The translations under genes were made by a program, and so were the position numbers. Below are positions 8,450-16,200 of a stretch of 64,000 nt of DNA, piece by piece. The stretch covers positions 186,001 through 250,000 of the forward strand of contig DIXU01000020.1 of the NCBI GenBank assembly GCA_002436105.1, read 5' to 3'. Position 1 is the stretch's first letter. Each line of letters starts with the position of its first letter. Below the pieces are notes generated by a model. It did no database searches, was not told the origin of the DNA, and worked only from the letters and a program-made list of their open reading frames with translations. The DNA comes from Candidatus Aminicenantes bacterium UBA6072. Its GTDB lineage: Bacteria > Acidobacteriota > Aminicenantia > UBA2199.

Positions 8450-9888
8450 TGGATCCACCTTAAGATTTCGCCGGCGGCGATATTGGCCAGCTTCGTGGGA
8501 TAGGCGACGAAGAGCCCGGCCAGCAGGGAGAGGACGGCCAGCGTCACGACCACGAAGACCATGGATCGCGTGCCTTCCCTATGGCCGGAGGCGGGCGCGG
8601 CCTCGCCCATGAAGACGGCGCTGAATATCCTGAACAGGTAGTACATGGTCAGCACCGCGGCGAAGAGCGCGGCGGCGGCCACCCAGACGCGGCCCGACTG
8701 CACGGTGGCCACGATGACCATGAACTTGGAGAAGAAGCCGCCGAAGGGCGGGATGCCGATGACCGAGAAGGCGCAGAAGATGAAGGCGCCGGCGGTCCAG
8801 GGCATGGTCTTGATCAATCCGCCCAGCTTGCGGATGTCGCGCTCGTGCGTGGCGTGGATGATGATGCCGGCGCAGAGGAAGAGGCCGGCCTTGGCCAGGC
8901 CGTGCATCAGGATGAAGAGCAGCGAGCCGGAGACGCCCATGGGGTTCATGACCGCGAAGCCGAGGAAGATGTAGCCGATCTGGCTGACCGTGGAGTAGGC
9001 CAGGATGCGCTTCAGGTCGTTCTCCACGGCGGCGGCCGCGGCGGACACCAGGCTGGAGAAGACGACCAGGATGGGGATGGCCTGCTGCCAGCCCTCGGGC
9101 AGCTGGAAGGTGTAGCTGAACAGCCGGGCGTAGGCGTAGACGCCGATCTTGACCAGCACGGCGGCGTGCAGCAGGGCGGTGACGGTGGTGGGCGCCACGC
9201 CGGCGTCGGGCAGCCAGGTGTGCAGTGGCACGGTGGCCGACTTGGAGAACATGCCCAGCAGGATCAGCAGCACGGCGATGCCGGGGATGGCGGTCCCGCG
9301 CATGGCCGTGAGGTCGAAGGTGCCGGTCTGGGCATAGATGAGGATGAAGCCCAGCAGCATGGCCACGGCGCCGAAGAAGGTCATCAAAAAGGCCTTGTCG
9401 GCCTTGAGCACGTGATCGCGCACGCGGTAGAAGCCGATCAGGCGCCAGCAGGCGATGGCGGCAATCTCCCAGAACAGGTACATGAAGACCAGGTTGGCCG
9501 AAAAGACCAGCCCCATCATGGCGCCGATGAAGAGCAGCACGATGAAGTAGTACTCGTTCTGGTTCTCCTCGTGGGCGATGTAGCCCAGGGAGTAGACGAC
9601 GATCAGCGCGCCGATGAAGGAGGAGGCCACGGCCATGAAGACCGACAGGGCGTCGGCCACGACGACGAAGTCGAGGCCCAGGGCCAGCGTCTTGCGGAAG
9701 GCCAGCTCACCTCCCCGAAGCGCGAAGGGGATCAGCAGCATGGAGGAGGCGGTGGTGGCCAGAGCGATGAGCACCGACCAGAAGGATCGGGCCCGTTTCG
9801 AGATGAGGCCGGCCAGGGGGATGGTGAGCGAGCCGACGATCGGCACGAAAATGGTTAGTAAAATGATGGTTTGTATGTTGTTTGTCAT
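8446..9888 (-). CDS. Antiporter-like subunit (NuoN/NuoM/MrpD type), first gene of hydrogenase operon
   Basis: 480 residues, about 14 membrane helices, with pumping residues E141 (MYLFWEIAAIACW) and K216 (FSKSATVPLHTWLPDAG). It is the promoter-proximal gene: a near-perfect promoter lies at 9904-9931 and leaves a 5-prime leader of only about 8 bases before the ATG at 9888, with no clear Shine-Dalgarno site. Together with the two following antiporter-like genes it gives the enzyme three putative ion channels, more than Ech (one) or Mbh. Which ion is moved, H+ or Na+, is not decided by the sequence. Confidence 0.88.
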   Translation of the reverse strand: MTNNIQTIILLTIFVPIVGSLTIPLAGLISKRARSFWSVLIALATTASSMLLIPFALRGGELAFRKTLALGLDFVVVADALSVFMAVASSFIGALIVVYSLGYIAHEENQNEYYFIVLLFIGAMMGLVFSANLVFMYLFWEIAAIACWRLIGFYRVRDHVLKADKAFLMTFFGAVAMLLGFILIYAQTGTFDLTAMRGTAIPGIAVLLILLGMFSKSATVPLHTWLPDAGVAPTTVTALLHAAVLVKIGVYAYARLFSYTFQLPEGWQQAIPILVVFSSLVSAAAAAVENDLKRILAYSTVSQIGYIFLGFAVMNPMGVSGSLLFILMHGLAKAGLFLCAGIIIHATHERDIRKLGGLIKTMPWTAGAFIFCAFSVIGIPPFGGFFSKFMVIVATVQSGRVWVAAAALFAAVLTMYYLFRIFSAVFMGEAAPASGHREGTRSMVFVVVTLAVLSLLAGLFVAYPTKLANIAAGEILRWIQ

Positions 9889-9903
9889 GATTTTTTAAGG
9901 TCC

Positions 9904-9931
9904 ATTATATTTGATTAAAAAAAGATGTCAA
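9904..9931 (-). promoter_or_regulatory. Sigma-70 promoter of the hydrogenase operon
   Basis: On the minus strand TTGACA (9931-9926) and TATAAT (9909-9904) are both perfect consensus hexamers with a 16-base spacer. Transcription would begin about 8-10 bases before the ATG at 9888. The strength suggests high constitutive expression; no operator is obvious. Confidence 0.85.
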
Positions 9932-9948
9932 GGGTGAAAAATCGCCGC

Positions 9949-9977
9949 TTGCTTTCCCGGCCCGGATGCGCTATAAA
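9949..9977 (+). promoter_or_regulatory. Promoter of hypB, likely leaderless
   Basis: TTGCTT (9949-9954), 17-base spacer, TATAAA (9972-9977). The predicted start of transcription coincides with, or lies within 1-2 bases of, the hypB ATG at 9985, implying a leaderless message; no Shine-Dalgarno site can be seen. Confidence 0.6.
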
Positions 9978-9984
9978 GCGGGTC

Positions 9985-10644
9985 ATGGAAACCAAGAAGG
10001 TCACCGTCATGCAGAAGCTGCTCAAGGCCAACGACGCCGTCGCCGGCCAGATCCGCAGGGAGCTGAAGGACAAGAATGTTTTTTTCGTCAACCTGATGAG
10101 TTCTCCCGGTTCCGGCAAGACCACGCTGGTCGAGGAAACGGTCAAAAGGCTGGGGAAAAGGATCAAGGTCATCGAAGGCGACATCCAGACCACGCTCGAT
10201 GCCGAGCGCCTGCAGAAGCTGGGCATACAGGCCTTTCAGATCAACACCGGCCCCTTCGGAGGCGACTGCCACCTGGAGTCGGCCTGGGTGCGAACGGCCA
10301 TCGAGGAGCTGGGGACCGACGGCATGGACTACCTGTTCGTGGAGAACATCGGCAACCTGGTCTGCCCGGCCGAGTTCGACGTCGGCGCCCACATGAATGT
10401 CCTGCTGCTCAGCGTCACCGAGGGCGAGGACAAGCCGCTGAAGTACCCGCTGGCCTTCCAGGTCTCCCAGCTGTGCCTGGTCACCAAGACCGACTTCCTG
10501 CCCCTGAAGAATTTTTCCCTGCCCAGGCTGCGCGAGAACATAAAAAAGGTGAACCCGGCCTGCGCCGTGGTCGAAATCTCGGCCCACAGCGGCGCCGGGA
10601 TGGAGAGCTGGGTGGAGATCCTCCGAAATAAACCGAACTTGTAG
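9985..10644 (+). CDS. hypB: Hydrogenase nickel incorporation GTPase HypB
   Basis: 219 residues. The P-loop MSSPGSGKTTLVEE (about 38-51) and the zinc/nickel-site segment ENIGNLVCPAEFDVG identify the SIMIBI GTPase HypB, which with HypA inserts nickel into the hydrogenase large subunit. The start was placed at the ATG at 9985; an upstream in-frame start at 9925 would add 20 residues with no family support and would overlap the promoter. There is no histidine-rich nickel-storage N-terminus. It is transcribed divergently from the hydrogenase operon and convergently with hypA; the stop is 1 base before a 7-bp repeat arm. Confidence 0.95.
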   Translation: METKKVTVMQKLLKANDAVAGQIRRELKDKNVFFVNLMSSPGSGKTTLVEETVKRLGKRIKVIEGDIQTTLDAERLQKLGIQAFQINTGPFGGDCHLESAWVRTAIEELGTDGMDYLFVENIGNLVCPAEFDVGAHMNVLLLSVTEGEDKPLKYPLAFQVSQLCLVTKTDFLPLKNFSLPRLRENIKKVNPACAVVEISAHSGAGMESWVEILRNKPNL

Positions 10645-10645
10645 C

Positions 10646-10762
10646 GGTTCGACGTTCGCTGTTCGAAGATCGATGTTGGAAGCCCCCACAAAGATTGATA
10701 CCGGGACGGATTCAGTTCTTGTCTTTTTTTGAACGTCGAACGTCGAACGTCGAACGTCGAAC
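10646..10762. repeat. Inverted pair of 7-bp arrays between hypB and hypA
   Basis: Left arm 10646-10679 has units of GTTCGAC/GTTCGCT/GTTCGAA type; right arm 10731-10762 is four and a half copies of GAACGTC. The arms are reverse complements, separated by about 50 bases of unique sequence ending in a T-run (10724-10730). The transcript can fold into a long hairpin between two convergent genes, so a two-way terminator or 3-prime end stabiliser is plausible. The right arm lies inside the hypA frame and encodes its C-terminal tail. Confidence 0.85.
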
Positions 10763-11125
10763 CTTGTCCGTTCCCGTTCGTTTTAGCCCAACGACCTCTT
10801 GCAAATGCATCTCCCGCCCCCCGGTCACGTCGATGGCCGTGGAGCCGCAGGCGGCGCAGGCGAACTCGGGCTTGTCAATCTCGGTTTCCCGGCCGCAGGC
10901 GCGGCAGGTGACGCGCACCGGCAGGATCTCGATGGCCAGCCTGGAGCGGACCAGGGGGGGATGCTCCTTCTTCAGTATGCGGTAGGCGGACTGCAGCAAT
11001 TCCGGGACGACATGGTGCAGGCGGCCGATGCACACGGTCACGAGCCTGACCGTGCCCAGTCCCTCCTGCTCCCGGACTTCCAGTACGCTCTGGACCAGGG
11101 CGGCGGCGATCGATCCTTCGTGCAT
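10712..11125 (-). CDS. hypA: Hydrogenase nickel incorporation protein HypA
   Basis: 137 residues. The N-terminal MHEGSIA contains the nickel-binding His2, and C74/C77 plus C90/C93 form the zinc site. HypA delivers nickel with HypB. Family members usually end near residue 115-118 (here REMHLQEVVGLK); about 19 additional residues, including the repeated STFDVRRS, are translated from the GAACGTC array, which has no stop in this frame. The start overlaps the hypE stop (TGATG). Confidence 0.93.
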   Translation of the reverse strand: MHEGSIAAALVQSVLEVREQEGLGTVRLVTVCIGRLHHVVPELLQSAYRILKKEHPPLVRSRLAIEILPVRVTCRACGRETEIDKPEFACAACGSTAIDVTGGREMHLQEVVGLKRTGTDKVRRSTFDVRRSKKDKN

Positions 11126-12117
11126 CAGCAGATGCGGGGCAGGATTTCGCCGGCCGGGGGCATGACGATGCGTTCGCTGCCGGTCCGCGTGGCCATGACG
11201 ACGCGGCCGGGATCCGCGGCCGTGATCTCGCCGATGCGGCGCGCCAGGCGGCCCAGCGGGTGGCGGCGCAGCAGGGCCAGCGCCTTTTCCGCGTCGCGCC
11301 GGGCGACCACCATGACCACCTTGCCCTCGTTGGCCACGTGCAGCGGGTCGAAGCCCAGCAGGTCGCAGACCGCGGCCACTTTTTTCGGGATGGGCAGCTC
11401 CTCCTCATGGATGCGCACGCCGAATTCCCTTCCCTGCGCCAGCTCGTTCAGCGTCTGGGCCAGGCCGCCGCGCGTCGGGTCGCGCATGAAGGGGACGTCC
11501 AGGGCGCGGCACGTCCGGACCAGTCCCCAGAGCGGGGCGACGTCGCTGCGGATGCTTCCCTGCAGGCCGAACTCGCCGCGCGCGGTCAGGACGGATATCC
11601 CGTGCAGGCCGAGCGGGCCGTTGAGCAGCACGGCGTCGCCGGGACGGACGCGCCCGGCGTGCACCGGCTTCCTGAACGCCGGGCGGCCGATGCCGGCGGT
11701 GTTGATGAACAGGCCGTCGGCCTTGCCTTTCTCCACCACCTTGGTGTCGGCGCAGACGATGCGCGCCCCGCTTTGGCGGCAGGCGACGGCGATGGAGGCG
11801 AGGATCTTCTGCAGCCGGGCGATGTCCAGGCCTTCCTCGATGATGAAGCCGATGGAGAGGTACAGCGGCTCGGCGCCCATGACCGCCATGTCGTTGACCG
11901 TGCCGCAGACGGCCAGGCGGCCGATGTCGCCGCCGGGGAAGAACAGCGGCCGGACCACGAAACTGTCGGTGGTGAAGACCTGACCGCTGGCGGGCAGGCG
12001 GGCGGCGTCGTCCATCTCCAGCAGCAGCGGGTCGCGCAGGAAGCGCTGGAAAACGCGCCGGGTCAGCTCGGCGCTCTGGCTGCCGCCGCCGCCGTGGGCC
12101 AACAATATCTTTTCCAT
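11125..12117 (-). CDS. hypE: Hydrogenase maturation protein HypE
   Basis: 330 residues starting MEKILLAHGGGGSQ and ending with PRIC; the C-terminal cysteine is the residue that is carbamoylated and dehydrated to thiocyanate to supply the CN ligands of the [NiFe] site. The AIRS/PurM-type ATP-binding fold is consistent with segments such as TDSFVVRPLFFPGGDIG and DPTRGGLAQTLNELA. The ATG at 12117 was chosen over an upstream one at 12192, whose extra residues are translated repeat sequence. It lies 226 bases after hypD because a dispersed repeat element sits between them. Confidence 0.96.
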   Translation of the reverse strand: MEKILLAHGGGGSQSAELTRRVFQRFLRDPLLLEMDDAARLPASGQVFTTDSFVVRPLFFPGGDIGRLAVCGTVNDMAVMGAEPLYLSIGFIIEEGLDIARLQKILASIAVACRQSGARIVCADTKVVEKGKADGLFINTAGIGRPAFRKPVHAGRVRPGDAVLLNGPLGLHGISVLTARGEFGLQGSIRSDVAPLWGLVRTCRALDVPFMRDPTRGGLAQTLNELAQGREFGVRIHEEELPIPKKVAAVCDLLGFDPLHVANEGKVVMVVARRDAEKALALLRRHPLGRLARRIGEITAADPGRVVMATRTGSERIVMPPAGEILPRIC

Positions 12118-12138
12118 ATTTCGTTCCTTAAATAAATT

Positions 12139-12283
12139 AGTGCTTAGGATAAAATTCCAAGCACCAAGCACCAAATCCCGAATAAATTCCAAGCTCCAAA
12201 TCCCAATGTCCGAAACGAAAGCCCTTGCACGTTCTTTTCTTCGTTTGGGTCATTGGGGTATTGGAAATTGGTGCTTGAGTCCT
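12139..12283. repeat. Dispersed palindromic element, copy A
   Basis: Two arms of 7-bp-periodic sequence (ATTCCAAGCACCAAG type at 12153-12205; TTGGAAATTGGTGCTTGAG at 12261-12279) enclose a core with ACGAAAGCCCTTGCA, TTTTCTTCGTTT and GGTCATTGG. The same core order occurs at 38051-38226 and, inverted, at 56636-56776. It has no coding capacity. It interrupts the hypD-hypE junction of the hyp operon. Confidence 0.85.
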
Positions 12284-12343
12284 ACCCGATCGCGCGCCAA
12301 ACAAGTCAAGTCCTGCATTATTTGAGAGGGGATTCCCTTTTTT

Positions 12344-13393
12344 TTATCCATAGGTCACCCAGGCGCTGCAGCTCCCTTCCGAGGAGACCATGCACGGGCC
12401 GACGGGATGGTCGGGGCGGCAGGACCTGTTGAAGAGGGGGCAGGCGGGGGGATCGATCAGGCCGCGCAGAACGTCGCCGCAGCGGCAGCCCCGGCGCGCC
12501 GGAGCGCTGTCCGCATGGATGGCGAAGCGCTTGCGGGCGTCGAGGGCGGCGAACGCCGGGCGCAGAGCCAGGCCGCTTCCCGGGATGCTCCCCAGGCCGC
12601 GCCATTCGGCGTCGGCCGGGGTGAACACCTCGGCCAGCACCGACCGCGAGCGCTCGTTGCCCTGGTCGCGCACCACGCGCGCATAGTTGTTCACAGTCTT
12701 ATATATACCCTTATTCTGCATCTCGAGCAACAGTACCAGCGACGAAATGATGTCCTCGGCCTGGAAGCCGGCGATCACGCCGGGCAAACGGCCTGCGGCC
12801 AGGAACCCGTAAGCCTGGCGGCCGATGATCGCCGAGACATGGCCCGGCAGCAGGAAGCCGGACAGGCCCGTGTCGGAGGAAATCAGGGCTTTCAGCGCCG
12901 GCGGCACCAGGCGCAGGGAGGTGAGCAGCGAGAAGTTGGCGAGCTTTTTCTCCACGGCCAACTGCGCTGCGGCGGCGATGACCGGCGCCGTGGTCTCGAA
13001 GCCGACGGCCAGGAAGACCGTTTCTTTTTGCGTGGTCGCCGCGATCTGCAGGGCGTCGAGCGGCGAATAGACTGCGCGGATGTCGCTGCCGCCGGCGCGC
13101 TCCCTCTCCAGCGAGGAGCGGCTGCCGGGGACGCGCAGCATGTCTCCGAAGCTGGTTATGGTCGCGCCCTGGCGGGCCAGGGCGATGGCCTCGTCGATGA
13201 ATAGGTCGGGGGTGACGCATACCGGGCATCCCGGCCCGGAGACGAGCTTCACCCCCGCGGGCAGGAGGCGCTGCACGCCGAAGCGGCGGATGGCCACGGT
13301 ATGGCTGCCGCAGACCTCCATGATCTTGGTCCCCGGCCGGGCGGAGAAGGTTCGCAGCCGGTCGGCGAGCTTGCCCAGCTTCGTCTCAGCCAA
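12344..13393 (-). CDS. hypD: Hydrogenase maturation protein HypD
   Basis: 349 residues. Hallmarks: MEVCGSHT near residue 26, SGPGCPVCVTP near 52, and a C-terminal cysteine-rich part (RRGCRCGDVLRG, then PACPLFNRSC and GPCMVSSEGSC) holding the [4Fe-4S] cluster. With HypC it forms the scaffold on which Fe(CN)2CO is assembled. The start overlaps hypC by 8 bases. The transcript then has to cross a repeat element to reach hypE. Confidence 0.96.
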   Translation of the reverse strand: MAETKLGKLADRLRTFSARPGTKIMEVCGSHTVAIRRFGVQRLLPAGVKLVSGPGCPVCVTPDLFIDEAIALARQGATITSFGDMLRVPGSRSSLERERAGGSDIRAVYSPLDALQIAATTQKETVFLAVGFETTAPVIAAAAQLAVEKKLANFSLLTSLRLVPPALKALISSDTGLSGFLLPGHVSAIIGRQAYGFLAAGRLPGVIAGFQAEDIISSLVLLLEMQNKGIYKTVNNYARVVRDQGNERSRSVLAEVFTPADAEWRGLGSIPGSGLALRPAFAALDARKRFAIHADSAPARRGCRCGDVLRGLIDPPACPLFNRSCRPDHPVGPCMVSSEGSCSAWVTYG

Positions 13394-13604
13394 GGCCCTG
13401 CATCTCCTCGAAAACGGCCAGTGTCTCCCGCGCCTGCTTCCGGGTCAGCTTGGAGATGGCGAAGCCGGCGTGGATGATCACCCAGTCGCCCAGCCTCACC
13501 CTGTCCAGCAGCATGACGCCGACCTCGCGCTTCAGGCCGGCACTCTCGACGACGGCCATGTCGCCCTTGATCTCGACCACTTTCATGGGAACGGCCAGGC
13601 ACAT
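13386..13604 (-). CDS. hypC: Hydrogenase assembly chaperone HypC
   Basis: 72 residues beginning MCLAVPMKV; the N-terminal cysteine at position 2 is essential in HypC/HupF proteins and binds iron together with HypD. Length is normal. It sits one base after hypF and overlaps hypD, consistent with production in step with HypD. Only one HypC is present, so it probably serves the single hydrogenase in this window. Confidence 0.95.
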   Translation of the reverse strand: MCLAVPMKVVEIKGDMAVVESAGLKREVGVMLLDRVRLGDWVIIHAGFAISKLTRKQARETLAVFEEMQGLG

Positions 13605-13605
13605 G

Positions 13606-15903
13606 TCATTTCTCCTTGGAATATTTCACGGCCGCCAGGACCGCCTGTCCCAGCGAGAGGCCGCCGTCGTTGGCCGGCACCTGCTGCGGACGCAGCACCC
13701 GGAAGCCGTTCTTCTCCAGCAGATCGCCGGTCATCTTCAGCAGCAGGATGTTCTGGAACACGCCGCCGCTGAGCGCCACCGTGTTGACCAATGCCTTGCC
13801 GGCGATCGCCGCCGCCATGTCCAGCAGGGCGGCGGCCAGGGTCCGGTGGAAGCGGCGCGCCTTCTCGGCCCGCCCCCCCCTGTCGGCCAGCATGGCGCCG
13901 ACGGCCGGAAGCATGTCCAGGATGCACATCCCATCCTGCCTTTCCAGCGCATGGGGATAGATATCCTTGCCCGGCTTGGCCCGCTCGGCCTCGGCCTGGA
14001 GAAGCGAGGGCAGCTCCCCCTCGTAGGAGTTGAAGCCGCCGAGCCCCAGCAGCGAGGCGACGGCGTCGAAAAGGCGGCCGCAACTGGTGGTCATGACGCC
14101 GCCGCGGCGCTCGCGTATGGCCTCCAGCACCTGCCCGCCCTTGCGGCCGAACGGCCGAGCGAAGCGTTCGGCTTTTTCTTCGCTTCCCGGCATGGCCGAC
14201 AGCAGGGAAAGGGCCATGCGCCACGGCTCGCGCGCCGCCGCGTCGCCGCCGGGCAGGAAAAGCGGCCGCAGGTGGCCCTTCCTTTCCATGCCGGCCAATC
14301 CGCCAAGGAAGAACTCGCCGCCCCAGACCGTGCCGTCGTCGCCGTAGCCGGTGCCGTCCAGCGCCATGCCCAGGGCCGGTCCCCGCTCGTTGTTCTCGGC
14401 CAGCACCGAGGCGACGTGAGCCTGGTGGTGCTGCACTTCCACGATCGTCGCTTTCGGGAACTCCGTTGCCAGCAGGCGGTTGGGGTAGGCGGGGTGCCGG
14501 TCGACGGCGACGACCTCCGGTCGCAGGGAGAAGAGCTTCATGAAATGGCGGACGGCGCGCCTCTCGGCGGCCAGTGCCGAATTGGACTCGGTGTCGCCGA
14601 TGTGCGGGCCGACGAAGGCGCGCTGGCCGTCGACCAGGCAGAAGGTGGTCTTGAGCATGCCGCCCAGGGCCAGGACCGTCTTGCTGGCGCTGAACGGCAG
14701 GGCGATCGGCAGCGGCACGTAGCCGCGGCTGCGGCGGAAGAAATAGGGCGCCTTTTCGAAAACGACGGCCAGCGAGTCGTCGGCGAACGAGAGGATCGGC
14801 CGGTCGTGGCCCAGGACGGCGTCGCACAGGCGCGGCAGTTCCGGGGCGTCGTCGTCGAAGAGGATCGGCTCGTCGGCGATGTTGGCCGAGGTCATGACCA
14901 GCGGCTCGCCCACGCCATCGACCAGCAGGCGGTGGAGCGGCGAGTAGGGCAGCATGAAGCCGATGCGGTTCTGCCCCGGCGCCGACAGGCGCAGCAGGCG
15001 GTCGCCCGGCCTGGCCCGCAGCAGGAGGATGGGAGACTCGGGGCTCTGCAGCAGCCGCTTTTCGGCGTCCGAGATGCTGCAATGCTCGCGGATCATGGCC
15101 AGGGTCGCCATCAGGGCGAAGGGCTTGCGCTCGCGCCCCTTGAAGCGCCGCAGCCGCTCCAGGGCTTTCGGGTCGTTGGCGCGGCAGGCCAGGTGGAAAC
15201 CGCCGATCCCCTTGATGGCCACGACCTTTCCCTGCTTCAGGAGCCTGACCGCCGCTTTCAGCGGTTCCTTCCTGCCGGTCCCGCCCCTGACCTTCAGCTG
15301 CAGCCTCGGCCCGCAGTCCGGGCAGGAGACCGGCTGGGCGTGGTAGCGCCGGTCACCCGGATCGACGTACTCGCCATGGCACTCCGGGCACATGGCGAAC
15401 TTCTTCATCGTGGTCTTCGGCCGGTCGTAGGGCAGCCCCTCGATGATGGTGAAGCGCGGACCGCAGTCGGTGCAGTTGGTGAAGGGGTACCTGTATCTCC
15501 GGTCGCCGGGGTCCGCCATCTCTTTCCTGCACGCGGCGCACAGGGCGATATCGGGTGAGACCATGACGTCCTTCTTCCCCTTTCCCGCGCTCTCCAGGAT
15601 GGCGAATTTCCTGTCGACCTTCTCCGGGATCTTTTTCCAGCTCAGCGTCTCGATATGGCTCAGCGGCGGAGCGCTGTGTTCAACATGACGCATGAATTCC
15701 CGCAGGCGACCCCCCTGCACCTCGAGCACGACTTCGGCGCCCCTGTTCAGGACCGCTCCCGTCAATTCAAATTGCTTCGCCGCGCGGTAGAGGAAGGGTC
15801 GGAAGCCCACTCCCTGGACGACCCCCGAAAAATGAATGCGCAGCCTCCCGCGCCGGGGAATATCGGCCAGGCGCAGGTCCAGGGATTTTTTGGGGTTCCT
15901 CAT
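13606..15903 (-). CDS. hypF: Carbamoyltransferase HypF
   Basis: 765 residues with all HypF parts in order: acylphosphatase domain (GVVQGVGFRPF at about 27-37), two zinc-finger pairs (CAACRKEM, CTDCG, CPECHGEY, CPDCG between about 120 and 210), a YrdC-like carbamoyl-adenylate domain, and a Kae1/HypF C-terminal domain (VQHHQAHVASV, DGTGYGDDGTVWGGE, NDGGLSLGQA). It makes the thiocarbamate on HypE that becomes the cyanide ligands. The ATG at 15903 was preferred to a TTG two codons upstream. It is the first gene of hypFCDEA, and a -10 TATAAT lies 18 bases upstream. Confidence 0.96.
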   Translation of the reverse strand: MRNPKKSLDLRLADIPRRGRLRIHFSGVVQGVGFRPFLYRAAKQFELTGAVLNRGAEVVLEVQGGRLREFMRHVEHSAPPLSHIETLSWKKIPEKVDRKFAILESAGKGKKDVMVSPDIALCAACRKEMADPGDRRYRYPFTNCTDCGPRFTIIEGLPYDRPKTTMKKFAMCPECHGEYVDPGDRRYHAQPVSCPDCGPRLQLKVRGGTGRKEPLKAAVRLLKQGKVVAIKGIGGFHLACRANDPKALERLRRFKGRERKPFALMATLAMIREHCSISDAEKRLLQSPESPILLLRARPGDRLLRLSAPGQNRIGFMLPYSPLHRLLVDGVGEPLVMTSANIADEPILFDDDAPELPRLCDAVLGHDRPILSFADDSLAVVFEKAPYFFRRSRGYVPLPIALPFSASKTVLALGGMLKTTFCLVDGQRAFVGPHIGDTESNSALAAERRAVRHFMKLFSLRPEVVAVDRHPAYPNRLLATEFPKATIVEVQHHQAHVASVLAENNERGPALGMALDGTGYGDDGTVWGGEFFLGGLAGMERKGHLRPLFLPGGDAAAREPWRMALSLLSAMPGSEEKAERFARPFGRKGGQVLEAIRERRGGVMTTSCGRLFDAVASLLGLGGFNSYEGELPSLLQAEAERAKPGKDIYPHALERQDGMCILDMLPAVGAMLADRGGRAEKARRFHRTLAAALLDMAAAIAGKALVNTVALSGGVFQNILLLKMTGDLLEKNGFRVLRPQQVPANDGGLSLGQAVLAAVKYSKEK

Positions 15904-15920
15904 GTGCAACCGGATCGGTC

Positions 15921-15949
15921 ATTATAACCCATTGCTCGTTAAAGACCAA
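15921..15949 (-). promoter_or_regulatory. Promoter of hypFCDEA
   Basis: Minus strand TTGGTC (15949-15944), 17-base spacer, TATAAT (15926-15921). The -35 is weak, the -10 perfect. The leader to the ATG at 15903 would be about 10 bases, without a Shine-Dalgarno site. Confidence 0.5.
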
Positions 15950-15950
15950 A

Positions 15951-16121
15951 AGTGTCAGTGACAGTGTCAGCAGGAAATAAAAATGGGCCCGGTGGTAGTG
16001 ATCGTGGTCGTGGTGGGAGCGGCCAAGATGCGAACTGCCGTTATTCGTTATTCGTGATTCGTGATTCGTGAATCGTGATTCGTGATTCGTGAACCGTGAT
16101 TCGTGATTCGTGATTCGTGAT
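15951..16121. repeat. 7-bp arrays upstream of hypF
   Basis: Two different units occur in the hypF-SnoaL gap. 15951-15972 is a short GTCAGTGACAGTGTCAG stretch. 16041-16121 is a long array of ATTCGTG units with a few changes (ATTCGTT, AATCGTG, AACCGTG). The second is about 80 bases, eleven to twelve units. The remaining gap to 16200 shows no gene. Confidence 0.85.
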
Positions 16122-16200
16122 GCGGAAGAGTACGATGATGATTCAGTACCGAACTCGGCTCACGGGCTTTTCAGTGCCGCCTTTTTCCCTGCGAGCCTCT

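Noticed and set aside
1205..10689. Long glycine/aspartate/histidine-rich frames on the plus strand over the hydrogenase operon (up to about 600 codons)
   Set aside because: They are antisense shadows of GC-rich membrane protein genes: composition dominated by D, G, H, Q and E, no family motif, no ribosome sites, and the opposite strand encodes intact known subunits.
12139..12283. Insertion sequence remnant with transposase
   Set aside because: The element is about 145 bases, has no coding frame, and none of the copies lies next to a transposase gene. It is kept only as a dispersed repeat.
16041..16121. CRISPR-like direct repeats
   Set aside because: The units are 7 bases with no spacers, and no cas gene is present. 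The same holds for the other arrays.
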